The notes below the pieces were generated by a model that was given only the letters and a program-made list of their open reading frames with translations, was not told the origin of the DNA and did no database searches. Shown piece by piece: positions 11,070 to 21,680 of a stretch of DNA of 64,000 nt. A program made the translations under genes and the position numbers. This DNA is from Paracoccus spongiarum (GTDB lineage: Bacteria; Pseudomonadota; Alphaproteobacteria; Rhodobacterales; Rhodobacteraceae): the NCBI RefSeq assembly GCF_030732095.1, contig NZ_JAVAMQ010000011.1, forward strand, positions 78,345-142,344, written 5' to 3'. Within the stretch, counting starts at the first letter, position 1. Each line of letters begins with the position of its first letter.

Positions 11070-11309
11070 ATGCAGACTTCGCTTTTCATCCGCCTCGCCG
11101 GCGTCAGCCTCGTCGCGGCCGGCCTTTCGGCCTGCGCCCCCGGCTACCAGACCGGCCTGTCGCCCGACGCACAGCGCGCCGCTGGCGGGGCCGTGGCCGG
11201 TGCTGTCATCGCCAAGGCGCTTGACGAGGACATCGCGACCGGCGCGGCCATCGGCGCGGCCGGCGGTGCGCTGTGCGACGAATTCGGCGTCTGCCAGCGT
11301 CGCTACTGA
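11070..11309 (+). CDS. Glycine-zipper lipoprotein (first of three related genes)
   Basis: 79 aa from the ATG at 11070. The signal peptide ends in LSAC (lipobox). The mature part carries a glycine/alanine zipper (GGAVAGAVIAKALDEDIATG, then AAIGAAGGALC) and ends in a short Cys-containing tail, GGALCDEFGVCQ. The tail Gly-Gly-Ala-Leu-Cys-(Asp/Asn) recurs in the next two genes, so the three are paralogues. Outer-membrane or periplasmic anchoring is expected. A possible -35 TTGACT lies at 10985 with a weak -10 after 17 bases, so these genes may also have their own promoter. Confidence 0.75.
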   Translation: MQTSLFIRLAGVSLVAAGLSACAPGYQTGLSPDAQRAAGGAVAGAVIAKALDEDIATGAAIGAAGGALCDEFGVCQRRY

Positions 11310-11387
11310 TCGCACAACGGCGCGGCCCGCCGGTCCCGGTCGCACCGGGTCGGGTGGGCGCGCCCCTCTCCTGACAGGTCAGAGCCC

Positions 11388-11600
11388 ATGCACAAATCCC
11401 TTGCCCTCGTGGCACTGCTCGGCGCGGTTTCGGTCGCGGGCTGCACGCAGAACATCAACCCGACCGACACCGACCGCGCGCTTATCGGTGCGGGCGCCGG
11501 TGCGCTTATCGCCGATCTGGCGGGTGAAAGCCCGCTGGCCGGGGCCGCCATCGGCGCCGGAGCCGGGGCGCTCTGCAACGACGCTCGCCTCTGCGAGTGA
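11388..11600 (+). CDS. Glycine-zipper lipoprotein (second paralogue)
   Basis: 70 aa. Lipobox VAGC, then TQNINPTDTDRALIGAGAGA, a glycine zipper and the shared end GALCNDARLC. The mature N-terminus CTQNINPTD is identical to that of the third paralogue, showing a recent tandem duplication. Two Cys in the last dozen residues could form a disulfide. The function is unknown. Glycine-zipper lipoproteins often associate with membranes or oligomerise. Confidence 0.75.
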   Translation: MHKSLALVALLGAVSVAGCTQNINPTDTDRALIGAGAGALIADLAGESPLAGAAIGAGAGALCNDARLCE

Positions 11601-11702
11601 TCCCGAGGTTGCGCCGTCTGCGGGCAACCGCGGCGGCGCGGCACTGACATTCCCGCGCGGGCCGCACCCCGGACCCGTCACGACAACAGAAGGACGACCC
11701 TC

Positions 11703-11924
11703 ATGGCCAAGGCATTTGCCCTTGCCGCCGTGCTTGGCGCAACTGCGCTGGCCGGCTGCACCCAGAACATCAACCCGACCGATGTCGACCGCGCCGCGAT
11801 CGGCGCTGCGGCTGGCGCCACCATCGCCGCTGTCGGCAACCGCAAGGAAAGCGACATCTACAAGGCCGCAGCCATCGGCGCGGCCGGCGGGGCGCTGTGC
11901 AACGACGTGCGGCTCTGCCAATAA
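11703..11924 (+). CDS. Glycine-zipper lipoprotein (third paralogue)
   Basis: 73 aa. Lipobox LAGC, then TQNINPTDVDRAAIGAAAGA, and the end AAGGALCNDVRLC. It is nearly identical to the preceding paralogue at both ends and differs in the middle (NRKESDIYK). It lies 105 bases before pccA. The set is in the same orientation as the carboxylase genes. The sequence gives no enzymatic clue. Confidence 0.75.
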   Translation: MAKAFALAAVLGATALAGCTQNINPTDVDRAAIGAAAGATIAAVGNRKESDIYKAAAIGAAGGALCNDVRLCQ

Positions 11925-12029
11925 CGCCATTGCGGGCGGCGCGCCGACGGCGCGGCCCCGATCCTCAGCAACCGCGCGTGGCCTGACCGCCGCGCGCGGT
12001 CTTTTCATGTCTGCCGGCCGGGGGGGCCC

Positions 12030-14027
<1,998 letters not shown>

Positions 14028-14097
14028 GGCGCAGGCTTCGCGATCCTGATCCCTGCCATCCTGCCCCCGGCGCGCATGGGCCGGGGCGGCGTCGCTG

Positions 14098-14682
14098 ATG
14101 CCGCCCTTCGACGCATATCTGTCGCCCCAGGCGCAGCAGGCGGTCATCGCCGGCGTGTTCCTGGCGGCGGGGTGGTGGGTCGTGGCATACCAGAACCGCC
14201 GCCGCGACGCCAATCTGCGGGCCGAGCGGGTGCGCGACGTGCAGCGCGCCCTGTTCGCCGAGATCCGCGCCTATCTCGCGGCGCTTCAGCGCGACGATGT
14301 GGGGGCCTATGGCGCGCAGATCATGGATCGCATCCTGACCGAGCCCGGCTATTTCCCGGTGATCCCGACCGAACGCAACGACGCGATCTTCCGCGCCATC
14401 ACGGCCGAGATCCATGTGCTGCCCCGCGACACGGTCGATCCGATCGTGCTCTATTACAGCCAGTTGAACGCCATTTCGGCGATGATCGCGGATCTGCGGG
14501 AACTGGATGTCGCGAGGATCGGGGCCGACCGCGCGGCCAGCATGTATCGCGACTATATCTCGATGAAGGTCGAGGCGCTGGAACTGGGCGGAACGGCGCT
14601 GGAGGCGATCCGCGCCAATATCGACGGCCGCGGCGCGGCCGGCGCGCTCAATAACCCGGCTTCGGGCCGGTCCGGCCGGTGA
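14098..14682 (+). CDS. Membrane-anchored hypothetical protein
   Basis: 194 aa. One transmembrane helix (about residues 13-31, AVIAGVFLAAGWWVVAY) is followed by an Arg-rich boundary (QNRRRD) and a mostly helical cytoplasmic part (RVRDVQRALFAEIRAYLAAL). No catalytic motif is visible. The N-in/C-cytoplasmic orientation fits the positive-inside rule on the helix's C-terminal side. It starts 70 bases after pccA on the same strand and may be the end of the pcc transcription unit. Function unknown. Confidence 0.65.
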   Translation: MPPFDAYLSPQAQQAVIAGVFLAAGWWVVAYQNRRRDANLRAERVRDVQRALFAEIRAYLAALQRDDVGAYGAQIMDRILTEPGYFPVIPTERNDAIFRAITAEIHVLPRDTVDPIVLYYSQLNAISAMIADLRELDVARIGADRAASMYRDYISMKVEALELGGTALEAIRANIDGRGAAGALNNPASGRSGR

Positions 14683-14771
14683 TCGGCGGAGGGTTGTAGG
14701 ATGTCGTGCTCATCGCGGAACTCCCGTCTCTCTCGGGTCAATATAGGGCCTTGGACGCGCCGGTTCAATCG

Positions 14772-15296
14772 TCATGGCGCAAGCCCGGCGCGGCCGATCT
14801 CTTGCCGGCGCAGCGGGAACTTGTCGATGGCGCGGCTGATCTCGCGCACGTCCCAGGGCGCGGGCTTGCGCTGCTTGACCTGCCCGTCCTTGTCGATCAC
14901 CACCAGCGAGAAGCCGCGCGGATGCAGTTGCCGCCGCCAGGGCGAGGCCGCGGCGGGGTCGGCGTCGGTGATCACCACCACGTCACGCTCGGCCAGCATC
15001 CCGGGGCGCGACCGCAGCGCCTGCATCTGTTCGCGGAAGGCCGGATCGTCGGGGGTGTCGGCAAAGACCACCACCGGGCGTGCGGTCCACAGGAAATCGC
15101 CGGGCGCCACCGCCGCCGCATCGAATTCGCGCAGCACCGCCGCGGCGGTTGCCGGCATCGCGGCGCCGGGCATCTCCTCGGGACTCATCGGCCGGGCCGG
15201 CGCCGGCGGTGTGCCGGGCGCCTCGGGCGGCGGCGCCTCGCGGGCCGGGCCCATCGCCGCCAGTGCCATCGCGAAAATCAGGAATTTCAACTTCAT
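14772..15296 (-). CDS. DUF4174-type exported thioredoxin-fold-like protein
   Basis: 174 aa from the ATG at 15296. A short signal-like N-terminus (KLKFLIFAMALAAMG) is followed by a Pro/Ala-rich linker and a domain (RPVVVFADTPDDPAFREQ, then VVVITDADPAA and FSLVVIDKDGQVKQRKPAPW) matching the DUF4174 pattern, which resembles the thioredoxin/peroxiredoxin fold but lacks a CxxC pair. The end (WDVREISRAIDKFPLRRQEI) is typical of the family. It is divergent from the mutase gene with 54 bases between starts. The biochemical role is unknown. Confidence 0.75.
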   Translation of the reverse strand: MKLKFLIFAMALAAMGPAREAPPPEAPGTPPAPARPMSPEEMPGAAMPATAAAVLREFDAAAVAPGDFLWTARPVVVFADTPDDPAFREQMQALRSRPGMLAERDVVVITDADPAAASPWRRQLHPRGFSLVVIDKDGQVKQRKPAPWDVREISRAIDKFPLRRQEIGRAGLAP

Positions 15297-15350
15297 CGGC
15301 ACCTCATCCTTGCCTGAATATAGGCACGGACGGGCCGCGGGAAAGGACGC

Positions 15351-17489
15351 ATGATGACAAATCCGACGCTGGAACAATGGCGCAGCCTGGCCTCGAAGGA
15401 GTTGAAGGGCGCGGACCCCGACAGCCTGACCTGGGATACGCTGGAGGGGATCGCCGTCAAGCCGCTCTATACCGAGGCCGACACCGAGGGGCTGGCGCAT
15501 CTGGGCAGCCTGCCGGGCATGGCGCCCTATACCCGCGGGCCGCGCGCCACCATGTATGCGGGCAGGCCCTGGACGATCCGCCAATATGCCGGCTTTTCCA
15601 CCGCCGAGGAATCCAACGCCTTCTATCGGCGCAACCTTGCCGCGGGCCAGCAGGGCGTGTCGGTGGCCTTCGACCTCGCCACCCATCGCGGCTATGACAG
15701 CGACCATCCGCGGGTCGAGGGCGATGTCGGCAAGGCGGGCGTGGCCATCGACAGCGTCGAGGACATGAAGATCCTGTTCGACGGCATCCCCCTGGACCGG
15801 GTGTCGGTCAGCATGACGATGAACGGCGCGGTCATCCCGATCCTCGCGAATTTCATCGTCGCGGGCGAGGAGCAGGGCCATTCCCGCGCGGTGCTGTCGG
15901 GCACGATCCAGAACGACATCCTCAAGGAGTTCATGGTTCGCAACACCTATATCTACCCGCCCGAACCCTCGATGCGGATCATCGCCGACATCATCGAATA
16001 CACCGCCGCCGAGATGCCACGGTTCAACTCGATCTCGATTTCCGGCTATCACATGCAGGAAGCCGGCGCGAACCTGGTGCAGGAACTGGCCTACACCCTT
16101 GCTGACGGGCGCGAATATGTGCGCGCGGCGATGGCGGCCGGCATGGATGTGGACGCCTTCGCGGGGCGGCTGTCCTTCTTCTTCGCGATCGGCATGAACT
16201 TCTTCATGGAAATCGCCAAGCTGCGCGCGGCGCGGCTGCTGTGGCACCGGATCATGACCGAGTTCGGCGCGCAGAAGCCGGGCAGCCTGATGCTGCGCAC
16301 GCATTGCCAGACCTCGGGCGTCAGCCTGCAGGAGCAGGACCCCTACAACAACGTCATCCGCACGGCATACGAGGCGATGTCGGCGGCGCTTGGCGGCACG
16401 CAGTCGCTGCATACCAACGCGCTGGACGAGGCCATCGCCCTGCCCACCGATTTCAGCGCCCGGATCGCGCGCAATACGCAGCTGATCCTGCAGGAGGAAA
16501 CCGGCATCACCCATGTCGTCGATCCGCTGGCGGGCAGCTATTACGTCGAAAGCCTGACGGCGGAACTGGCCGAGAAGGCCTGGGCGCTGATCGAGGAGGT
16601 CGAGGAGATGGGCGGCATGACCAAGGCTGTCGCCTCCGGCATGCCCAAGCTGCGGATCGAGGAAACCGCCGCCCGCCGGCAGGCGATGATCGACCGCGGC
16701 GAGGAGGTGATCGTCGGCGTCAACCGCTATCGCAAGGAGCGCGAGGACCCCATCGACATTCTCGACATCGACAACGTCAAGGTGCGCGACAGCCAGATCG
16801 CGCGTCTGGAACGCATCCGCGCCAGCCGCGACGCCGCCGCCTGCACCGCCGCGCTGGCCGAGCTGAGCCGCCGCGCCCGCGAAGGCGGCAACCTTCTGGA
16901 GGCCGCTGTCGAGGCCGCCCGCGCCCGCGCAACCGTCGGAGAGATCAGCATGGCGATGGAAAAGGAATTCGGACGCCACCGTGCCGAGGTCAGGACGCTG
17001 GCCGGGGTCTATGGCGCCGCCTATGAGGGCGACGAGGGCTTCGCGGCCATCCAGGCCGATGTCGAGGCCTTTGCGGCCGAGGAAGGCCGGCGGCCGCGCA
17101 TGCTGGTGGTCAAGATGGGCCAGGACGGCCATGACCGCGGCGCCAAGGTGATCGCCACCGCCTTCGCCGATATCGGCTTCGACGTGGATGTGGGGCCGCT
17201 GTTCCAGACCCCGGACGAGGCGGCGCAGGATGCGATCGACAACGATGTGCATGTGGTCGGCATCAGTTCGCAGGCGGCGGGGCACAAGACGCTGGCGCCA
17301 AAGCTGATCGAGGCGCTGAGGGCGCAGGGCGCGGGCGACATCCTGGTGATCTGCGGCGGGGTGATCCCTCAGCAGGACTACGATTTCCTGAAGAAGGCGG
17401 GCGTGAAGGCGATCTTCGGGCCGGGGACCAACATTCCCATGGCCGCGGCCGACATCCTGCGCCTGATCCGCGAGGCCCGCGCGGCCTGA
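15351..17489 (+). CDS. Methylmalonyl-CoA mutase, single-chain, B12-dependent
   Basis: 712 aa, with an N-terminal TIM-barrel substrate domain ([48 protein letters not shown]) and a C-terminal cobalamin-binding domain bearing the DxHxxG motif in [10 protein letters not shown] (H594 is the lower cobalt ligand), plus [14 protein letters not shown]. It isomerises (R)-methylmalonyl-CoA to succinyl-CoA, the step after propionyl-CoA carboxylase. It requires adenosylcobalamin, which fits the btu uptake operon at 26.5-31.2 kb. The epimerase gene is not in the window. Two adjacent ATGs (15351, 15354) are possible starts. Confidence 0.96.
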   Translation: MMTNPTLEQWRSLASKELKGADPDSLTWDTLEGIAVKPLYTEADTEGLAHLGSLPGMAPYTRGPRATMYAGRPWTIRQYAGFSTAEESNAFYRRNLAAGQQGVSVAFDLATHRGYDSDHPRVEGDVGKAGVAIDSVEDMKILFDGIPLDRVSVSMTMNGAVIPILANFIVAGEEQGHSRAVLSGTIQNDILKEFMVRNTYIYPPEPSMRIIADIIEYTAAEMPRFNSISISGYHMQEAGANLVQELAYTLADGREYVRAAMAAGMDVDAFAGRLSFFFAIGMNFFMEIAKLRAARLLWHRIMTEFGAQKPGSLMLRTHCQTSGVSLQEQDPYNNVIRTAYEAMSAALGGTQSLHTNALDEAIALPTDFSARIARNTQLILQEETGITHVVDPLAGSYYVESLTAELAEKAWALIEEVEEMGGMTKAVASGMPKLRIEETAARRQAMIDRGEEVIVGVNRYRKEREDPIDILDIDNVKVRDSQIARLERIRASRDAAACTAALAELSRRAREGGNLLEAAVEAARARATVGEISMAMEKEFGRHRAEVRTLAGVYGAAYEGDEGFAAIQADVEAFAAEEGRRPRMLVVKMGQDGHDRGAKVIATAFADIGFDVDVGPLFQTPDEAAQDAIDNDVHVVGISSQAAGHKTLAPKLIEALRAQGAGDILVICGGVIPQQDYDFLKKAGVKAIFGPGTNIPMAAADILRLIREARAA

Positions 17490-17515
17490 GCCCGCACGGG
17501 CTTGCGTCCCGCGGT

Positions 17516-17574
17516 GGCCGGGGGGCTGTCTGCCCCCCGGACCCCCCGAGGATATTTCCGCCAGGGCAAAGGCG
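17516..17574 (+). repeat. GC-rich palindromic intergenic element, copy 1 (terminator-like)
   Basis: It lies between the convergent mutase and homoserine dehydrogenase genes. It has a GGGGGGC/GCCCCCC hairpin, then a conserved tail with GGACCCCC, GGATATTT and GGCAAAGG blocks in order. The same order of blocks is found in reverse orientation at 58372-58430. Elements of this type recur between genes in Rhodobacteraceae genomes. Its position suggests a bidirectional terminator. Confidence 0.75.
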
Positions 17575-17618
17575 GATCGGGTCTGCGTGCCGAGGCCGCG
17601 GGGTCCAGGGTCGGCCGG

Positions 17619-18908
17619 TCAGACCTCTTCGATGCGCAGCTCGACCGGATCGCTGACCAGCACGCCGGTGCGCGGCAGCGCCTCGATGGCGAAGTCGATG
17701 GCATCGGGGGTGGTCTTGTGGGTAACGACCAGCACCGGTACGCTGCTGTCGCTGTGCTGGCCGTATTGGCGCATCCGGTCGATCGAGATGCCCGCATCGC
17801 CCAGAACCGTGGCGATCTTGGCCAGGGCGCCGGGCTTGTCCTGCAATTCGAGGCGCAGATAATAGGCGGCCGGCACAGCCGTGCGCGCCGGCTGCGCCGC
17901 CGTCAGCGACGCGGCCGGCTGGCCGAAGACCGGCAGGCGGACGCCGCGCGCTATCTCGACGATGTCAGACAGGACCGCGCTGGCGGTCGGGCCTTCGCCG
18001 GCGCCGGCGCCGCGCAGGACGATCTGCCCGACGCTGTCGCCCTCGACCACCACCATGTTGGTGCCGCCATGCAGCTGTCCCAGCGGGCTGTCGGCGGGCA
18101 CGAGGCAGGGCGACATGCGCTGTTCGAGCCCGCGCGCCGTCATCTGCGCGACGCCCAGCAGCTTGATGCGGTAGCCCAGGTCCGCGGCGCGGCGGATGTC
18201 GTCGATGCTGACGCGCTCGATCCCCTCGATCTCGACGGCGCCGAAATCGACCTGGGTGCCGAAGGCGATGGCCGACAGGATCGCCAGCTTGTGGCCGGCG
18301 TCGATGCCGCCCACGTCCAGCGTCGGGTCGGCCTCGAGATAGCCCAGTTGGCGCGCCTCTTCGAAGACCGCCTCGTAGGGCAGGCCCGCGCTTTCCATCC
18401 GGGTCAGGATATAGTTGCAGGTGCCGTTCATCACCCCCATGACACGGCTGATGTCGTTTCCGGCCAGCGATTCCGTCATCGCCTTGATGACCGGGATGCC
18501 GCCCGCCACCGCCGCCTCGAAGCGGATCGCGCGGCCGAGGCTTTCGGCCAGTTCCGCCAGGTCCTGCCCATGCATGGCCAGCAGCGCCTTGTTGGCCGTG
18601 ACGACGTCCTTGCCGGCGCGCAGCGCGGCCTCGATGCTGTCCCTGGCGATGCCGTTGTCGCCGCCGATCAGTTCGACGAAGACATCGACATCGTCGGCCC
18701 GGGCAACCGCCACCGGATCATTTTCCCAGCGATAGGCGGACAGGTCGGCATCGCGGTTCTTGAGCCGGTCGCGGGCGCTGATCGCGGTGATCGTCACGTC
18801 ACGGCCCGACCGGCGGGCCAGCAGCTCGGCATGTTTCTGGACGATCTTGACGACACCGATCCCGACGGTGCCCAGCCCGGCAATACCGAGGCGCAGGGGG
18901 GACGACAT
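17619..18908 (-). CDS. hom: Homoserine dehydrogenase
   Basis: 429 aa from the ATG at 18908. An N-terminal Rossmann NAD(P) site (GIAGLGTVGIGVVKI) is followed by VVTANKALLA, the substrate-domain landmarks AAVAGGIPVIKAM and GVMNGTCNYILT, and EADPTLDVGGIDAGHKLAIL with catalytic Asp/Lys. A C-terminal ACT domain (RLELQDKPGALAKIATVLGD) suggests allosteric control, typically by threonine. The enzyme makes homoserine from aspartate semialdehyde for threonine and methionine. A start at 19019 would add about 37 unconserved residues and is rejected. Confidence 0.95.
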   Translation of the reverse strand: MSSPLRLGIAGLGTVGIGVVKIVQKHAELLARRSGRDVTITAISARDRLKNRDADLSAYRWENDPVAVARADDVDVFVELIGGDNGIARDSIEAALRAGKDVVTANKALLAMHGQDLAELAESLGRAIRFEAAVAGGIPVIKAMTESLAGNDISRVMGVMNGTCNYILTRMESAGLPYEAVFEEARQLGYLEADPTLDVGGIDAGHKLAILSAIAFGTQVDFGAVEIEGIERVSIDDIRRAADLGYRIKLLGVAQMTARGLEQRMSPCLVPADSPLGQLHGGTNMVVVEGDSVGQIVLRGAGAGEGPTASAVLSDIVEIARGVRLPVFGQPAASLTAAQPARTAVPAAYYLRLELQDKPGALAKIATVLGDAGISIDRMRQYGQHSDSSVPVLVVTHKTTPDAIDFAIEALPRTGVLVSDPVELRIEEV

Positions 18909-19394
18909 GGAAGCCTCATGGTTCACGATTGCGCGGGGTGTTAGCGCGCCCGGCCTTCTGTTGCAACGAGGAAGGCTGCGGCCGGTCCTGCCGATCGGAG
19001 CCGGCGTCAGAGCGGCCATCGGGTCTGGCGGCGACAGGCGACGAGATCGGCGGGGGAAGGTCCGGTCCGGGCGTTTCTGCCTGCGCGGACGAAGCGACCC
19101 GCCATGATCGCCATCAGGCCCGGAATCGGCCGAAGGGACGCCCGCGGCGCGCGGAAGGCAGGGCAGAGCCCAAGGGGCAATCCCGCAGCAGCCAGACAGA
19201 TCGGATTGCGCGGCCGCGCGACGACGCAGCCATGACGCAGCCCGCGCGGCGGACCTTGCGGGTCAGGGGTGGTGCCGCAGGGCCACAGCCGACGTTCCGC
19301 GGTCCAGGGCAGCGCGCGGCCCGCACCGGTCAGCGCCTGGCCGGGCCAGACCCGCCAGGCGGACCGGCGCACCGTCGATGGGCGGCCGCATCGC
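18909..19394. other. Gap without a recognisable gene
   Basis: 486 bases upstream of hom. Open frames exist on both strands, but their translations are Arg/Pro/Gly-rich and match no family I know. No tRNA, strong terminator or clear promoter is visible. The stretch may hold the hom promoter or eroded sequence. Confidence 0.5.
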
Positions 19395-19916
19395 CTAGTC
19401 CCCGTCCCCGAGGCCCGCCCATTGGCCGTCGATGCCGGTGGATCGCATGATCGACACCACCCGACGCGCCGCCCGCAGCGTCAGGGCATGGATGTCACGG
19501 ACATCGCCCGCATTCATGTCGTCGGGAAAGCGTTCGCCGCGGGTGTTGATGAAGGTCGGGTGCCAGTATCCCGCCTGCTGGCCGGGCCGCCACGAGGCAT
19601 GGCAGAGAAGGTTGCGGTGCAGCCGGATGCGGTCGAGGTCCTCGGCGAGGCTTTGGCAATCCTCGATCCCGGCCTGGCGCATCGACGCCGCGAAACTGTC
19701 GATCAGCGTGCCGAGGGTGTCGTCGGCGATGTCCTCCATGCGCCGCAGCCAGCGTCGCAGTTCGGTATCGTCGGCCTCCTGCCCCAGGTCCTGCCGGGTC
19801 AGCGAGAAGATCGCCCGCTTCAGCGCCTCTTCGAGGAACCCGAAACCCGAGACCGCATGGCCGATGGCCGATGCCATCTCGTCGGACAGGCGGTCTGGTG
19901 CGCGCGGCAGGGTCAT
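19395..19916 (-). CDS. Hypothetical protein with a HEPN-like RX4H motif
   Basis: 173 aa from the ATG at 19916; the longer frame starting at 20090 overlaps the transglycosylase gene and is rejected. The protein is helical, with FGFLEEALKRAIFSL in the first quarter and DRIRLHRNLLCHASWRPG in the second half. The segment RNLLCH is an R-x4-H motif with Asn after Arg, set in a long helix. That is the hallmark of HEPN-fold RNases and nucleotide-associated proteins. I infer a HEPN-like fold. No adjacent nucleotidyltransferase is present, so a classic MNT-HEPN toxin pair is not supported. Confidence 0.55.
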   Translation of the reverse strand: MTLPRAPDRLSDEMASAIGHAVSGFGFLEEALKRAIFSLTRQDLGQEADDTELRRWLRRMEDIADDTLGTLIDSFAASMRQAGIEDCQSLAEDLDRIRLHRNLLCHASWRPGQQAGYWHPTFINTRGERFPDDMNAGDVRDIHALTLRAARRVVSIMRSTGIDGQWAGLGDGD

Positions 19917-19989
19917 TGCGATGTCATAGCCCGGCGGGCGGGGCCTGTCTGCCCCGTCGCGCCATCGGCTCGCCGGGGGGACGGAACGG

Positions 19990-20613
19990 TCAGCTGCCCG
20001 CGATGATGCGCACGTAGTTGCGCGTCTCGCGATAGGGCGGGATGCCGCCATGCTTGGCAACCGCGCCGGGACCCGCATTGTAGGCCGCAAGCGCGAGGCG
20101 CCAGTTGCCGAACTGGTTGTACATCATGCGCAGATAGCGGGCGCCGCCGTTCAGGTTCTGCACCGGGTCGTTGGGATTGACCCCCAGCTTGGCCGCCGTG
20201 CCCGGCATCAGCTGCGCCAGTCCGGTCGCGCCCTTGTGCGACCGCGCGCGCGGGTTCCAGCCCGATTCCTGCTGCACGAGGCGCAGGAACAGATCCTCGG
20301 GCACGCCATGCTTGCGCGCCGCCGCCCGGGCATGGGGGATGAAGTCGCTGCGCTTGCCGCGATAGGCCGGGATGTTGGTCGACAGCTGGATGTCGACGAT
20401 GCTGCGATTGCCGCCGCCCGGCTGAAGCCGCGCCGACTGCTGGTATTGCGACGCCAGCCGCGAGTCCATCAGCCGGGTCTGCCGGGCGAACTGGTCGGCC
20501 CGCGATTTCGATGAACTGCCCGACAGGCGCAGCCCCTCGGCGGCGGCCGGCATGGCCAGCGCGATGATCGTGGCGACGCACAGCGCCGTCCTGGCCCGGG
20601 GAATGATCCGCAT
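19990..20613 (-). CDS. Exported lytic transglycosylase (SLT / family 1-like)
   Basis: 207 aa from the ATG at 20613 with a signal peptide ([20 protein letters not shown]); the in-frame ATG at 20676 adds a polar extension. The C-terminal half is an SLT domain with catalytic Glu in VQQESGWNP, then [13 protein letters not shown], and the [10 protein letters not shown] motif. The middle is a low-complexity spacer rich in Ser/Gln. The enzyme cleaves peptidoglycan between MurNAc and GlcNAc, giving 1,6-anhydro ends in the periplasm. The domain is small, as in many alphaproteobacterial housekeeping enzymes. Confidence 0.92.
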   Translation of the reverse strand: MRIIPRARTALCVATIIALAMPAAAEGLRLSGSSSKSRADQFARQTRLMDSRLASQYQQSARLQPGGGNRSIVDIQLSTNIPAYRGKRSDFIPHARAAARKHGVPEDLFLRLVQQESGWNPRARSHKGATGLAQLMPGTAAKLGVNPNDPVQNLNGGARYLRMMYNQFGNWRLALAAYNAGPGAVAKHGGIPPYRETRNYVRIIAGS

Positions 20614-20931
20614 GTCCTCGCCCTCGTTCTTGCCGTCCTGCGGTCGCCGGCGCGCCGGACCGACCGAGTGACTCACCTGCCGCGATGTTGTGCCCTCTCG
20701 CGTTCACGGGAAACTATACAGCAATCGCCGCATCCCGCCAGCCACCCGGTTTTGGGGCCTCGGGGCGGCGCGACGATCGGCAAGGTTCCGCCGATCCGGC
20801 CCTGACGGCGCAGCCGCGCGGCGCGCGGCTTGGCGGGCGGTCGCGGCCGGCAACCGGGCGGCGAATGGCTTGCAGGCCGGGCCTCGCCTGCGCTAGACCG
20901 GCCTGCGACAGACAGAAGCAGGGAACCCGGC

Positions 20932-21417
20932 ATGGCAGGCAGCGTCAACAAGGTCATTCTGATCGGCAATCTGGGCCGAGACCCGGAAATCCGCACCTTC
21001 CAGAACGGCGGAAAGGTCGCCAATCTGCGGATCGCGACATCCGAGCAGTGGAAGGACCGCACCAGCGGCGAGCGGCGCGAGAAGACCGAATGGCATTCGG
21101 TCGCGGTCATGTCCGAGGGGCTGGTCAACGTGGTCGAGCGGTTCCTGAAGAAGGGCAGCAAGGTCTATGTCGAGGGCCAGCTGGAAACCCGCAAATGGCA
21201 GGACCAGTCTGGCCAGGACCGCTATACGACCGAGGTCGTCCTGCGCGGCTTCAACGGCACGCTGCAGATGCTTGACGGCCGCGGCGACGGCGGCGGCGGC
21301 GGACGCGATTCGGGCGGCTATGGCGGCGGCTACGACGATTCCCGCGGCGGCGGCGCGGGCGGCGGCGCCCCCTCGGGCGGCGGACGCAGCGAATACGACG
21401 ACGAGATCCCGTTCTAG
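20932..21417 (+). CDS. ssb: Single-stranded DNA-binding protein
   Basis: 161 aa from the ATG at 20932. An N-terminal OB fold ([49 protein letters not shown]) precedes a Gly-rich linker (residues ~118-150) and the conserved acidic tip DDEIPF that recruits SSB-interacting proteins. It binds single-stranded DNA in replication, recombination and repair. A longer in-frame start at 20830 adds a non-homologous basic tail and is rejected. The uvrA gene often found divergent to ssb is not here. Confidence 0.97.
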   Translation: MAGSVNKVILIGNLGRDPEIRTFQNGGKVANLRIATSEQWKDRTSGERREKTEWHSVAVMSEGLVNVVERFLKKGSKVYVEGQLETRKWQDQSGQDRYTTEVVLRGFNGTLQMLDGRGDGGGGGRDSGGYGGGYDDSRGGGAGGGAPSGGGRSEYDDEIPF

Positions 21418-21453
21418 CGGACCCTCGCCGCGAATCGATCCGGCCTGATGCGC

Positions 21454-21475
21454 GGGCGGTCCCCTGGGGCCGCCC
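21454..21475 (+). terminator. Hairpin after ssb
   Basis: GGGCGG and CCGCCC arms flank an inner CCCC/GGGG pairing, giving a strong GC stem 36 bases after the ssb stop, followed by a short TT/CTTT stretch. It is probably the ssb terminator. Confidence 0.5.
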
Positions 21476-21680
21476 GTTCGCCTTTGCGGGTGCCATGAAA
21501 AAGATTGCGCGGGGCCGGGCCGATGCCGCCTGCTCGTTGCGCGGTGCGGCCCGGCCGCTTGCCGAATGATCCGCTGCTTGCATTGCTCCGCGCGGCGGGT
21601 CTTCTGGCCGGGTTTCAGGGCGATCCGCGGCGGATCGCGGCAGGCCCGCACGGGGCCTTGCGAGGGGGAGGAAAGACCAC

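Noticed and set aside
14772..17285. 837-residue minus-strand open frame opposite the methylmalonyl-CoA mutase
   Set aside because: It is a high-GC shadow of the mutase in the antisense frame. Only its last 174 residues (the DUF4174 protein) are real.
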